A DNA stretch of 64,000 bases from Psychrobacter cibarius (GCF_016107535.1 NZ_JABASQ010000004.1:124001-188000), one strand, 5' to 3'. Positions 9,382 through 18,828 are shown, numbered from the stretch's first letter. Translations and numbers: made by a program. The notes: generated by a model not told the origin, from the letters alone.

Positions 9382-10986
9382 TCAACCAATCACTAACTGC
9401 TCCAAACCATCATCAGCCGTTGCCAAATTAGCCACCATAGATAACGCATGGGCTTGCTGGCTAGTATGATTTGCCTTTGGTGTAGCCGCTGTGCCACCAC
9501 GTAGCCAGTTACTAGCTGTGGTGTCACTATTGTTGTTTTTCTGCTGATTTTGCAAATTATACCAAGCCAAATCATGATGGAGTGCGACCACGTCTCCCAT
9601 AATGAGCAAGGCTGGCGTGGGTAGCTGGTTTTTTTCTTGCAACTCAACGATGTCGGCAAGCGTTCCCGTTAATACCTGCTGATTGGGCATGCTGGCATTG
9701 GAGACAATGGCAATCGGGGTATCACTACTGCGCCCTGCATCAATCAAGCCTGTCGTCAAACGCGCCAGCGAATGCAATCCCATATAAAATACGACTGTTT
9801 CATCCGTATTCAAAAAGCTCTTAAAATTACTATTGGGCGCGCCAGCCTTTAAAAATCCAGTGACAAAACGTACCGACTGTGAATGGTCACGATGGGTCAG
9901 CGGAATGCCAGCATAGCTTGCGGCGGCATTGGCAGCGGTAATGCCGGGGACGACTTGATAAGGGATACTGTGCGCACGCAAGCTCTCAATTTCTTCGCCG
10001 CCCCGCCCAAAGATGAAGGGATCACCGCCTTTCAGACGCACCACACGGCGACCTTCTTTAGCACTATTGACCAACAATTCATTAATGCCTAATTGCGCTA
10101 CTGCATGATTGCTGCGTTTTTTGCCAACAAATACTTTATCAGCATCACGGCGGCATAGATCTAACACTTGCGGTGAGACGAGCGCATCATAGTAGACGAT
10201 ATCCGCTTGTTGCATCAAACGCAGCGCTTTAAAAGTGAGCAGCTCTGGGTCACCTGGGCCTGCACCAACGATATAGACTTCGCCTACATTATTTTGTAGG
10301 GTTTGAGGTTCTGTGGATATATCATTTTCTGTATGTTTTTCAGTGATAATTGATGCTGTTTTATCTAAATCGGCTTGTAATTGTGCCGCCGCTTCATCTT
10401 CATTACCAGCAAACATCAGCTGACTGACTGGACCTTCAAATGCTTTTTCCCAAAACTGCCTGCGTCCTGTCAGCGTAGGTATTTTAGTTTTCACTTCGCT
10501 ACGAAAATCCCCAGCAAGCTTTGCCAATTTACCATAGCCTTGTGGAATCAAGGTTTCGAGGCGAGCGCGTAATAGACGTGCCAACACTGGCGCTTTGCCG
10601 TTTGACGATATGCCAATCACGATTGGATTGCGATCAACAATCGCAGGGAAGATAAAATCGCATAAATGTGGCGTATCGACGACGTTTACAGGGATATTTA
10701 ATGCCGTAGCATCGGCATGAATTTGATGGTTCAGCGCTTCGTCATCCGTGCCAGCGATAATGACGCGTGCGCCTGTCATATAAGTTTTATTATAATTCTC
10801 ATAAATGAGTGCGTGCTTACTGTCACTGAGCAAGGCTTGTAGTTCAACACAGATATTTGGCGCAAGAACAGTGATGCACGCGCCAGCACGGCTGAGCAAA
10901 TCTGCTTTACGTAGCGCCACATCACCGCCGCCAACAATGAGTACTTTACGGTCTTCTAATTTAAAAAATAATGGAAAGGTGTTCAT
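9382..10986 (-). CDS. cysG: siroheme synthase CysG
   Basis: Trifunctional enzyme making siroheme from uroporphyrinogen III. The N-terminal part is the NAD-dependent precorrin-2 dehydrogenase/ferrochelatase (VLIVGGGDVALRKADLL, residues 15-31). The C-terminal part is the SAM-dependent uroporphyrinogen methyltransferase (VYIVGAGPGDPELLTFKALR, then VRLKGGDPFIFGRGGEE). Siroheme is the cofactor of the sulfite reductase CysI encoded 4 kb away. Its 534 residues exceed the usual roughly 460 because of a Glu/Thr-rich linker between the domains and a C-terminal tail of about 60 residues after the methyltransferase (rich in Asn, Ala and Thr) with no motif I recognise. Confidence 0.95.
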   Translation of the reverse strand: MNTFPLFFKLEDRKVLIVGGGDVALRKADLLSRAGACITVLAPNICVELQALLSDSKHALIYENYNKTYMTGARVIIAGTDDEALNHQIHADATALNIPVNVVDTPHLCDFIFPAIVDRNPIVIGISSNGKAPVLARLLRARLETLIPQGYGKLAKLAGDFRSEVKTKIPTLTGRRQFWEKAFEGPVSQLMFAGNEDEAAAQLQADLDKTASIITEKHTENDISTEPQTLQNNVGEVYIVGAGPGDPELLTFKALRLMQQADIVYYDALVSPQVLDLCRRDADKVFVGKKRSNHAVAQLGINELLVNSAKEGRRVVRLKGGDPFIFGRGGEEIESLRAHSIPYQVVPGITAANAAASYAGIPLTHRDHSQSVRFVTGFLKAGAPNSNFKSFLNTDETVVFYMGLHSLARLTTGLIDAGRSSDTPIAIVSNASMPNQQVLTGTLADIVELQEKNQLPTPALLIMGDVVALHHDLAWYNLQNQQKNNNSDTTASNWLRGGTAATPKANHTSQQAHALSMVANLATADDGLEQLVIG

Positions 10987-11144
10987 AGGATTACCTGTAA
11001 TTCATTCAATGTAAGGTATGTCGCTATTATGAGGTATCACAGGCATACGCTCACGTAGCGAATTGGCATTAGCATATTCGTTTTTGTCATGTTGGTGAGG
11101 GTTTTTGGTGTAAAAGGGAATAGGTAAGGCGTGAAATACAGAAC

Positions 11145-11180
11145 TAAAAAAGCCACAGGCTTACGTCAAAGCTTGTGGCT
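11145..11180 (-). terminator. terminator downstream of the acyltransferase gene
   Basis: A 12-bp stem with one wobble pair (AGCCACAGGCTT ... AAGCTTGTGGCT, 11151-11162 with 11169-11180) is followed on the minus strand by six Ts (11145-11150). It lies just after the leftward acyltransferase gene. Confidence 0.8.
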
Positions 11181-11244
11181 GTCATGTAGATTAGATTTTT
11201 GCATTAGATATTAGCAATAATGAGATTTGACCACGTACAAAAAC

Positions 11245-12195
11245 CTACTCAAACTCACTCAGCATCTTAGTCATACGGGCATCTTTTTGTTGCCAGATAT
11301 CCTCTAACCAGTCAAACATCATTTTTTTGGTGGTTTCATCACGGTCATAGCCGCCGTCCATGATGGCAGCAAATAATTCATCTGGTATCTTTAAGCGAGT
11401 CACATCGACGCCCAAACGGCGAATATTACCTTTCCATAAATCATCATAGTCAGGCGCGCCGTCTGGGTAGACAATGGTCACGTCCAAGATAGAATCCAAC
11501 TCATTGCCTAACGCATTAATGGCTAATGACAAACCGCCAGCCCGTGGTTTTAACAAATGCTGATAAGGGGATTTTTGCTGGTCGTGTTTTTCTGGGGTAA
11601 AGCGCGTGCCTTCCAAATAGTTTAATAGCGCGAAAGGTTTGTTTTTTAATTGACGACAGGCACGCTTAGCCTCAAGCAAGTTTTGTTTTTTAAGCTCTGG
11701 ATTCTTGGCCATCGCTTTGGCAGAAAAGCGCTTCATCATCGGAAAGTCTAAGAAATAAAAGGCTTGACCGATAACAGGAATATAAATCAGATTAAACTTG
11801 GTAAAAAACCGTGTCAGAGGCAACGTATCTTGGCTGATATATTGCACAATGCTGGTATCAACCCATGATTGATGGTTGCTTACCAATAGATACTGTTTGT
11901 CTTCGCTCAGATCGTCAGGCAGGTTAATGCGCCAGTCTTTGTGAGGTAGGGCATGATCAATGACGGCGTTATTACTATTAATCCAGTATTTGGTAATCGC
12001 AATCAGCGCATCATCCGCAGCTTTTGCTCCTGTCAATACTTTTGCCGCTCCCAAAGTCCAGATGGGCAAGCCCACCATTGCACTATTGGCAGTAAGAACA
12101 CTCGTACCAGTTAAAAAAGAGGCGGTCTTGCCTACCGCTGGTAGCTTATCGTGCAGTTTTTCATAGAGTGAATCGATTTTTTTTATAAAAGACAT
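11245..12195 (-). CDS. PlsC-type acyltransferase (YihG-like)
   Basis: Membrane-associated glycerolipid acyltransferase. The catalytic motif is NHQSWVD (an NHx4D box) and the acceptor motif is YLEGTRFTP. Overall it resembles E. coli YihG, which adds acyl chains to lysophospholipids. A hydrophobic segment before the NH motif probably anchors it to the inner membrane. I prefer the ATG at 12195 (MSFIKKIDSL, with GGA 11 bases upstream). The frame is open to an ATG at 12264, but that extension lacks a ribosome site and family-like sequence. It is a single gene with its own terminator. Exact substrate is not deducible. Confidence 0.85.
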   Translation of the reverse strand: MSFIKKIDSLYEKLHDKLPAVGKTASFLTGTSVLTANSAMVGLPIWTLGAAKVLTGAKAADDALIAITKYWINSNNAVIDHALPHKDWRINLPDDLSEDKQYLLVSNHQSWVDTSIVQYISQDTLPLTRFFTKFNLIYIPVIGQAFYFLDFPMMKRFSAKAMAKNPELKKQNLLEAKRACRQLKNKPFALLNYLEGTRFTPEKHDQQKSPYQHLLKPRAGGLSLAINALGNELDSILDVTIVYPDGAPDYDDLWKGNIRRLGVDVTRLKIPDELFAAIMDGGYDRDETTKKMMFDWLEDIWQQKDARMTKMLSEFE

Positions 12196-12416
12196 AATAA
12201 ATATCCATATTAATGAGCGCGAGTGCCTATAAGGAAATAAAAAAGGATGAGTAACTTTGTCCATGATGTGGCTTTACAGCGTCGGTTTAATGCTGAGCAG
12301 CCACTGAGGCAAGCCATAGAATACCGCAATGTTAGACAATAAAACGTTCAAGAAACGTTAATTATTCAAATACTGACTTCTTTATACAGATAGAGATATT
12401 CAAAAATAATAGAAAA

Positions 12417-12446
12417 TTGTCTATTAAGCGGAGTATTTGCTATAGT
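12417..12446 (+). promoter_or_regulatory. predicted promoter for the DUF817 gene
   Basis: TTGTCT and TATAGT are separated by 18 bases, with TGC directly before the -10 (extended -10). The predicted start is near 12453, giving a leader of about 130 bases that contains a 13-codon reading frame. Confidence 0.5.
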
Positions 12447-12509
12447 TTAGCGGCCTCTAATGAATACTTTATATAATAAGCTATTGTGAGGAATAGGAGG
12501 ATGTATGTC

Positions 12510-12551
12510 ATGGTTCACCATAGCGTATTAAGCGAGCTGTTAAAGCAATAA
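12510..12551 (+). CDS. possible leader peptide upstream of the DUF817 gene
   Basis: A 13-codon frame (MVHHSVLSELLKQ) lies behind a perfect AGGAGG (12495-12500) with 9-base spacing, a much better ribosome site than that of the following gene. It ends 34 bases before the DUF817 start. It could couple or attenuate translation of that gene. Chance occurrence cannot be excluded. Confidence 0.35.
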   Translation: MVHHSVLSELLKQ

Positions 12552-12585
12552 ACGGTAGTCAATATGATTGTAGTGCTAATCTAAG

Positions 12586-13401
12586 GTGTTGAACATTATT
12601 CCGCGTGGCGCCGCGCTGAGTTTAGCGTCTGCTTTGTTTGGCATACTTTTATTATTGGCTTTTGTACTGACTCATCAAATAAGTTGGTCAATTTCTGGTA
12701 TCTATCGCTATGATCTGTTGTTGGCTTATGCTTTGATTATTCAGGTTTTTTTGGTTTATTTCAAATTAGAGACACCACGTGAGGTATGGGTCATTGCTAT
12801 TTTTCATATCATGGCCATGGCAATGGAGTTGTTTTTAACCCATCCCAAAATTGGTTCTTGGTATTATCCTGAACCATCCATTTTTAGAGTTGCCACTGTG
12901 CCACTTTTTGCCGGTTTTATGTATTCGGCCGTAGGTAGTTTTTTAGCGCGTGGCTTAAGATTGTTTAATGCCTCTTTTACCGACTTGCCACGTTTACTAT
13001 GGGTGAGTGTATTGGTTATTTTTTCTTATGCCAACTTCTTCACTAAGTTTTTTGTCCCTGATATTCGCAATATATTGTTCATCGCTTCGATAATTTTATT
13101 TTGGAAAACCAGAGTGTTTTTTCAAATCCATCACAAAAATAATCTTCAATTGCATGATACCAAGCAATATCAATGTCCATTTTTACCATTACTGTTGTTC
13201 CTCGCTTTTTTGGTTTGGTTGGCAGAAAATATTGCTACTTTTACCAATATTTGGCGTTATCCGTCACAAGCAAATGCATGGCATATGGTAGGTTGGGGTA
13301 AGCTGGGCTCTTGGTACTTATTACTTATGTTAAGTCTAGTGTTGGTTTTGGCAGTCATGGGTAAAAGGGATGAGAAAGGCGGTTGGCAGTTAGCTCGATA
13401 A
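12586..13401 (+). CDS. DUF817 family integral membrane protein
   Basis: This encodes 271 residues with about eight hydrophobic segments, so it is an inner-membrane protein. It matches the DUF817 family from memory, with landmarks ETPREVWVIAIFHIMAMAMELF, IGSWYYPEP, VPLFAGFMYSAVGS and, near the end, WHMVGWGKLGSW. No function is established for this family. The start is uncertain: GTG at 12586 and TTG at 12589 both follow TAAGG too closely, and an AGGAGG-led 13-codon frame lies just upstream. It is bounded downstream by a terminator shared with cysH. Confidence 0.8.
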   Translation: MLNIIPRGAALSLASALFGILLLLAFVLTHQISWSISGIYRYDLLLAYALIIQVFLVYFKLETPREVWVIAIFHIMAMAMELFLTHPKIGSWYYPEPSIFRVATVPLFAGFMYSAVGSFLARGLRLFNASFTDLPRLLWVSVLVIFSYANFFTKFFVPDIRNILFIASIILFWKTRVFFQIHHKNNLQLHDTKQYQCPFLPLLLFLAFLVWLAENIATFTNIWRYPSQANAWHMVGWGKLGSWYLLLMLSLVLVLAVMGKRDEKGGWQLAR

Positions 13402-13500
13402 TTTTGATACTTACGTGTGTCCTCATTGTTTTGGCGGTAGCGATTGAATGATATATTCAAATTTTGTGGGACTGAATATTGAATCTACTATGACAATAAA

Positions 13501-13530
13501 AAAACACCTCTTATATCTAAGAAGTGTTTT
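13501..13530. terminator. bidirectional terminator between DUF817 and cysH
   Basis: A 13-bp stem (AAAACACCTCTTA ... TAAGAAGTGTTTT, one wobble pair) with a TATC loop and A/T runs on both sides lies between convergent genes. Confidence 0.85.
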
Positions 13531-13540
13531 TATCGTAAAG

Positions 13541-13574
13541 CTACGAAATACCTAAAGCTACGAAATACCTAAAG
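13541..13574. repeat. 17-bp tandem duplication at the cysH stop codon
   Basis: Two identical, directly adjacent 17-mers (CTACGAAATACCTAAAG) occur at 13541-13557 and 13558-13574. The second overlaps the cysH stop codon (13569-13571). Exact identity points to a recent slippage duplication. Confidence 0.9.
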
Positions 13575-14207
13575 CTGCGTATGCAAACCACACTCACGGC
13601 TTTCTTCTACTTTCGTTGGATCAAAGTAATCAAATTCATTCGGTAAGTGATGCTCTTCGAGATAAACATCTAAATCGGCGTCAGTGTTTTCAAACAATGG
13701 CGCTACTTTTAAGACGCCATCTTTTGACAAGCTAAGCACATCAAGACCTTGGCGGAATTCAGTTTGATCTTTACGAATCGCATTAAACCAAACATCTGGC
13801 TTTAACTCATCTAGCGCACGGCGGAAGGGCTCTAATTTTACTTGGTCAGTGAATTCATCATGCTGTGGGTTGTCGATACCTGGGATACCGTTCATGGTCG
13901 CGTCACGATACGCTGCCGTTTGCTTAGGAATATAGGTGATGACGTTTAAGTTTAAATCACGGATGACTTTATTGGCAAATTGATAGGTCGCATCAGTATT
14001 GTAGCCTGAGTCTACCCACAATACCGTGATGTCAGGGCGCTGTTTGGCCACCAAATGCAGAATCGCTGACTCGTATGGGCGGAAGTTAGTCGTGATGATT
14101 GGATTTTTTGCTTGAGTCAGTGCCCACTCAACGATTTGCTCAGGTGACTTACCTTGCAGGTCTTGGTTGGCTTGGTCGAGGTCTAAACTTGGATGTAATT
14201 GGCTCAT
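13569..14207 (-). CDS. cysH: phosphoadenylyl-sulfate reductase CysH
   Basis: Cytoplasmic thioredoxin-dependent reductase that produces sulfite. It ends in the redox motif ECGLH, seven residues from the C terminus. The nucleotide-binding part is NFRPYESAILHLVAKQRPDI with VLWVDSGYNTDATYQFA. It lacks the two Cys pairs of iron-sulfur APS reductases, so PAPS rather than APS is the expected substrate. The ATG at 14207 is preferred over an upstream in-frame start at 14264, because AAGGAAGG lies five bases before it. It is the last gene of the cysI-DUF934-cysH operon. PAPS formation would need an APS kinase, which is not in this window. Confidence 0.9.
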   Translation of the reverse strand: MSQLHPSLDLDQANQDLQGKSPEQIVEWALTQAKNPIITTNFRPYESAILHLVAKQRPDITVLWVDSGYNTDATYQFANKVIRDLNLNVITYIPKQTAAYRDATMNGIPGIDNPQHDEFTDQVKLEPFRRALDELKPDVWFNAIRKDQTEFRQGLDVLSLSKDGVLKVAPLFENTDADLDVYLEEHHLPNEFDYFDPTKVEESRECGLHTQL

Positions 14208-14272
14208 AATACCTTCCTTAATGGTTGTTAATATAAAATCGTTGATTAAAAAATTTATGATCATTGTTAAAG

Positions 14273-14893
14273 CTAGGCAATTGAGGGTTCTGACGGTTTA
14301 GCAAACATCGGTAAATCCGAAGCACTTTGTCCATCATAACTACTGGCAAGGGCAGTAAATGCGTGCTCAATACCGAATTTAGAGTCTGGCTGCATGTCAT
14401 GCTCGCTCAATACAAAGCTATCAACACCCATGCGCAGTAGATACGCGATTTGATCACGGCCAAACGCGCCAGCCACCCGAATCTCACCTTGGTAGCCAAT
14501 TTGGCGTAGGGTACGTGCAAAGCTAAAGTTGCGACCATCAGCGAATTTAGGTACATCGATAACGATAAGCGCCTGCGTTGATAAGAAATCACTAAGACCT
14601 TCTAACGCATCAGCATCGGTGTCAGCCGTCACCCACAATCCAAGTCGACTACTGTGCTGTACAATCAGCTCATAAACCTCTTTAACCAGACCACCGACCT
14701 GCGCGCCTGATTCGTCTAATAGGTCAGCGAGCGGTACAATCACATCGGGCTTTTCTTGCCTTTGTAGCAACTCAAGCAACGTGATGTTTGTCGATACAAT
14801 ACTCTCTGGTAGCGCGTCCGTAGTGAGCACATGCCAGTTATCTTGACTGCTGATATCTGTGCCATGACTGTCCAAAATATGATGATTAGCCAT
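14273..14893 (-). CDS. DUF934 family protein of the sulfite reductase operon
   Basis: This encodes 206 residues from the ATG at 14893, which overlaps the last eight bases of cysI in another frame and so is probably translationally coupled. DUF934 proteins regularly sit between cysI and cysH in proteobacteria and are often labelled oxidoreductase, without a proven role. The core FADGRNFSFARTLRQIGYQGEIRVAG and the segment LLRMGVDSFVL match the family from memory. There is no signal peptide. It may help electron delivery to or maturation of CysI, which is inference from context. Confidence 0.85.
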   Translation of the reverse strand: MANHHILDSHGTDISSQDNWHVLTTDALPESIVSTNITLLELLQRQEKPDVIVPLADLLDESGAQVGGLVKEVYELIVQHSSRLGLWVTADTDADALEGLSDFLSTQALIVIDVPKFADGRNFSFARTLRQIGYQGEIRVAGAFGRDQIAYLLRMGVDSFVLSEHDMQPDSKFGIEHAFTALASSYDGQSASDLPMFAKPSEPSIA

Positions 14894-16577
14894 AGACCTT
14901 CTCCTTAAATGGATCAATACCAACGCGCTCAACCAATTGACCAAAGCTTTCGACATCATTGTCGGTGCTGGCACGCAAGTCTACATAGACATCGACGATC
15001 TGCTGTATGGTATTGGCAACCTCAAGAGCAGGGACAGATTTACCTAATATTTTGCCAAGTTTGGCATCGTCACTGGAATTGCCACCAATGCTGATCTGAT
15101 ACCAATGCTCACCTTTTTTATCGACACCCAAGATACCAATGTCACCTGTATGATGGTGCGCACAAGCATTGATACAACCAGACATGTTTAAGCGAATCTC
15201 ACCCAAATCATACAGATAGTCCAGATCATCGAACTGTTTTTCGATCTGTTCAGCGATGTTATGCGTGGTCGCATTAGCAAGCGAGCAGTAGTCCCAACCT
15301 GGGCAAACAATCATATCTGTTAGGGTATTAATATTAGCGCGTGCTAAATGCAACTCTGCTAGCTGCTGCCACAATTCATAGAGAGTGTTGGTTCGCACAT
15401 CAGCGAATACCAGATTCTGCTGATAAGTACCACGCAGTTCACCAAAGCTGTATTTGTCAGACAGATCAGCCAGTGCATCCATCTGCGACTCGCTGACATC
15501 ACCAGAGGGCACATATTTGCCATCGATCAAGCCTGCTTTGAGCGAAATAACGACCGCACGATAACCAGCGACTTTATGCGCCACCGTGTTTTGGTTATAC
15601 CAATTGGCAAAGTCTTTATCAGCACTCAGTTGCTGTTGTAGCTCAGACTGTACTTGCAATGCGTCAAACGATGCATAGTCAGGCTCACTAAAGAAGCTGC
15701 TCGCGGTCGCAAAGTTCTCATCAGTCAACGTAAGTGGACCGTCTTTAGTATGGGATTCCCACTCGGCATTGACCAACTTAGCAAATGATGGGCCGCCCAT
15801 GCTTTCGACCAAAATCTTGATACGTGATCTGTATTTGCTGCCTTTGTCACGGCGACCGTGCAAGTTATAGACACGCAAGATAGCGTCTAAATAACTCAGC
15901 AGATGCTGACGCGGCAAGAACTTATTGATGACTTTACCAAGGACTGGGATACGTCCTAGACCGCCACCGACCAATACTTCAAAGCCAATCTCGCCTTCAT
16001 CGTTGGTTTTGATATGCAGACCCACATCATGTACTTGGGTTGCCGCGCGGTCATCATTGGTCCCGATAACGGCAATCTTAAATTTACGCGGTAAAAAAGC
16101 AAACTCAGGATGGAAGGTTGACCACTGACGAATAATCTCACAATAGGGACGTGGATCAGCGATTTCTTCTTTATGGATACCAGCATATGGATCGGTGGTT
16201 GTGTTACGAATACAGTTGCCCGAGGTTTGGATCGAATGCATCTGTACTGATGCCAGCTCTGCCAAAATATCAGGCACGTCTTCTAGCTTTGGCCAATTCA
16301 GCTGGATATTGGTACGGGTAGTGAAGTGCCCATAACCTTTGTCATATTTACGAGTAATCTCAGCCAATTTTCGCAATTGGTAGCTGGCAAGTAGCCCGTA
16401 AGGAATGGCGATACGCAACATCGGTGCATAACGCTGAATATAAAGGCCGTTTTGCAAGCGCAGCGGCAAAAATTGCTCTTCTGGCAGCTCACCTGCCAAA
16501 AACCGTTCGGTTTGGTCGCGAAACTGAGCGACTCGTTCTTCTACCAAGGTTTGGTCAGCGTAATTATATTGATACAT
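14886..16577 (-). CDS. cysI: sulfite reductase hemoprotein CysI
   Basis: Reduces sulfite to sulfide using siroheme coupled to a 4Fe-4S cluster. The cluster cysteines are visible in CPGWDYC (about residues 425-431) and GCINAC (about 466-471). The substrate-binding segment includes SGNCIRNTTTDPYAG. Its 563 residues are normal for the class without a fused flavoprotein, and no cysJ is present nearby, so electrons may come from ferredoxin or another reductase. It is first in the leftward operon cysI-DUF934-cysH and divergent from sat. The shared 240-base region at 16578-16819 probably holds the control sites. Confidence 0.95.
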   Translation of the reverse strand: MYQYNYADQTLVEERVAQFRDQTERFLAGELPEEQFLPLRLQNGLYIQRYAPMLRIAIPYGLLASYQLRKLAEITRKYDKGYGHFTTRTNIQLNWPKLEDVPDILAELASVQMHSIQTSGNCIRNTTTDPYAGIHKEEIADPRPYCEIIRQWSTFHPEFAFLPRKFKIAVIGTNDDRAATQVHDVGLHIKTNDEGEIGFEVLVGGGLGRIPVLGKVINKFLPRQHLLSYLDAILRVYNLHGRRDKGSKYRSRIKILVESMGGPSFAKLVNAEWESHTKDGPLTLTDENFATASSFFSEPDYASFDALQVQSELQQQLSADKDFANWYNQNTVAHKVAGYRAVVISLKAGLIDGKYVPSGDVSESQMDALADLSDKYSFGELRGTYQQNLVFADVRTNTLYELWQQLAELHLARANINTLTDMIVCPGWDYCSLANATTHNIAEQIEKQFDDLDYLYDLGEIRLNMSGCINACAHHHTGDIGILGVDKKGEHWYQISIGGNSSDDAKLGKILGKSVPALEVANTIQQIVDVYVDLRASTDNDVESFGQLVERVGIDPFKEKVYG

Positions 16578-16819
16578 GACGTAATCTCAATTTTGTTTTT
16601 AGTCTTAAAAGCAGTGACGAAAATGATTTGCGTGTGTAATCGGTCTTATTGCCAGTCGCAAGGTAAACCATTCAGAGTCACATCATATAAGCTTGCGTCT
16701 ATAAACATAAATTCCTTTAAGACATATGTATATCCAAACACAGCATAAATTTTCATAACGAAAGTTAGGTAGCCTATGCTTATCAAACTTATCACTACCC
16801 ATAAAGGTTATAAATCAAT

Positions 16820-18070
16820 ATGACATCTATCACCTCTAAGCAACCATCAAAACTCGTTCCTCCACATGGCAGTACTGAGCTGAAGCCACTATTGTTGAAT
16901 GCTGAGGCACGCGCACAAGCATTGAAACTTGCCAGCACATTGCCGACCATTACGCTAAGCTCACGTGAGCGTGGTGATTTAATCATGTTTGGTATTGGCG
17001 GCTTTACGCCATTGAATGGCTTTATGAATCAAGCAGATTGGCAGGGTGTGGTTGATGATATGCGTTTGCAAAGTGGTGACAATGCGGGTCTGTTTTGGCC
17101 AATTCCGATCACCTTGTCTGCACCAAAAGCGACTGCAGATAGTTTGAGTCAAGGCGATAAAGTAGCCTTGATCGCTCAAGACGGCGAAATCATGGGTATC
17201 TTGACGGTAGAAGAAACCTATACCATCGATAAAAAGCATGAGTGTCAGCAAGTATTCACCACAACAGACCCAGAACATCCGGGCGTACAACAAGTTTTAG
17301 AGCAAGGCGAAGTCAATATTGCAGGTAGTGTCGAGGTATTGAGCGAAGGCGAGTTCCCAACGTTATATCCAGAAATCTACAAAACGCCAGCAGAAACGCG
17401 TGCTATTTTGGACGCTAAAGGTTGGAAAACGGTTGCTGCTTTCCAAACGCGTAATCCAATGCATCGCTCACATGAGTATTTGGCAAAAATTGCAATTGAG
17501 ATCTGTGATGGCGTATTGATTCATTCATTGCTAGGGGCATTGAAACCTGGTGATATCCCAGCCGACGTGCGCCAAGAAGCCATTAAAACCTTGATTGATA
17601 ATTACTTTAGACAAGACACTGTTATTCAAGCAGGTTATCCGCTAGATATGCGCTATGCCGGTCCACGTGAAGCACTGTTGCATGCCGTATTCCGTCAAAA
17701 CTATGGCTGTAGCCACTTGATTGTTGGTCGTGACCATGCTGGTGTCGGCGATTATTATGGTGCATTTGATGCACAAACGATTTTTGAACAGGTTGGTAAA
17801 GATGATCTTATCACTCAACCACTCAAAATTGGCTGGACGTTCTGGTGTAATGCCTGTAATGCCATGGCTTCCGACAAGACTTGCCCGCATGAAGCGTCTG
17901 AACACGTTAAAGTATCAGGTACCAAGCTGCGTAAAGCGCTATCAGAAGATGAAGAAGTACCAGACAACTTTAGCCGTCCAGAAGTACTACAAATTTTGCG
18001 TGATTATTATGCTGGTATCGCAAGAGAGGAACGTGCTGAAGTAAAATTGGTTGGTGCCTCTGCGGTGTAA
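16820..18070 (+). CDS. sat: sulfate adenylyltransferase Sat
   Basis: Homomeric ATP sulfurylase making APS from sulfate and ATP. Landmarks are [14 protein letters not shown] at the N terminus, [17 protein letters not shown] (about residue 210, the QxRNPxHxxH active-site motif), [13 protein letters not shown], and a Cys pair with following Cys/His ([16 protein letters not shown]) near the C terminus. There is no fused APS kinase domain. It is divergent from the cysI operon and followed by a very strong terminator. Using Sat rather than CysND next to a PAPS-type CysH implies that an APS kinase is encoded elsewhere. Confidence 0.95.
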   Translation: MTSITSKQPSKLVPPHGSTELKPLLLNAEARAQALKLASTLPTITLSSRERGDLIMFGIGGFTPLNGFMNQADWQGVVDDMRLQSGDNAGLFWPIPITLSAPKATADSLSQGDKVALIAQDGEIMGILTVEETYTIDKKHECQQVFTTTDPEHPGVQQVLEQGEVNIAGSVEVLSEGEFPTLYPEIYKTPAETRAILDAKGWKTVAAFQTRNPMHRSHEYLAKIAIEICDGVLIHSLLGALKPGDIPADVRQEAIKTLIDNYFRQDTVIQAGYPLDMRYAGPREALLHAVFRQNYGCSHLIVGRDHAGVGDYYGAFDAQTIFEQVGKDDLITQPLKIGWTFWCNACNAMASDKTCPHEASEHVKVSGTKLRKALSEDEEVPDNFSRPEVLQILRDYYAGIAREERAEVKLVGASAV

Positions 18071-18090
18071 ACCAAGATTATCAGCATACA

Positions 18091-18149
18091 AACCAGTATC
18101 AAAAAAAGGTGTCAGACGATAAGTCTGACACCTTTTTTTGATACTGGTT
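18091..18149. terminator. 26-bp perfect inverted-repeat terminator after sat
   Basis: A perfect 26-bp stem (18091-18116 with 18124-18149) with a 7-base loop contains A7 in one arm and T7 in the other. It therefore works as an intrinsic terminator in both directions, between sat and the convergent lipoprotein gene. Confidence 0.9.
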
Positions 18150-18186
18150 TTCAACGCCTCTTGCCTAAACTAGCGTTCGTTATCTA

Positions 18187-18708
18187 TTAAATCTCTAAAT
18201 CTGTTGTCAGCTTTTGATACTCACCGACCAATGTGCCACCGCCCGAACAAAAATAATTCAACGCGTATTTATCTTGACTATCAATAGTCAGCTTATCATC
18301 CTTAAATTGAAAGAATGCCGTACTGTCATTGACTTTGCTTTGGAAAATAATGCCGTGCGCGTCATCTTGACCCATTAATGTCGCCTTGCCATCAAACTGG
18401 CAACTGGGCTTTTTAATATCGCTACGGGCGCGAACCTTTATGTTGATTTGCTGATCACTCTCTGCCCGTACCATGACGCCAACCCAATCATAGCCTTGCG
18501 CGCGCTTTTCATAACCTTCATCAGCATAATCTCCAACGACTGCTTGCACAGCTGGCATGACATCGGCTATTGGTTGTTTTACGGCTTGGTGATTCACGCT
18601 AGGTGTCACGTTATTACAGCCACTTAAGGCAAACAGAGCCGCCGATGCGGTGAAAAATACCGAAAAAAAGCGTGAGTGACGAGCGGCACGAGGTGGAGAC
18701 ATGATCAT
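18187..18708 (-). CDS. putative lipoprotein of unknown function
   Basis: This encodes 173 residues. A basic N terminus and hydrophobic stretch end in lipobox LSGC (Cys about residue 30). The mature part has no motif I recognise; the central KVRARSDIKKPSCQFDGKA could be a small beta domain, and two Cys may form a disulfide. The start is ATG 18708 or the second ATG at 18702, with AGG upstream. It converges on sat and lies beside the IS element, but looks native. Confidence 0.7.
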   Translation of the reverse strand: MIMSPPRAARHSRFFSVFFTASAALFALSGCNNVTPSVNHQAVKQPIADVMPAVQAVVGDYADEGYEKRAQGYDWVGVMVRAESDQQINIKVRARSDIKKPSCQFDGKATLMGQDDAHGIIFQSKVNDSTAFFQFKDDKLTIDSQDKYALNYFCSGGGTLVGEYQKLTTDLEI

Positions 18709-18828
18709 TTAAGTACCTTTGATAAAGGAGTGATTAAGAGGAATGGTCGTTATCTAAACGAAACGCCTAACAGCATGGCTGTAAGGATATTAGAGATAGT
18801 ATCGTTTACATAAAGGCTCGTCTATTTG

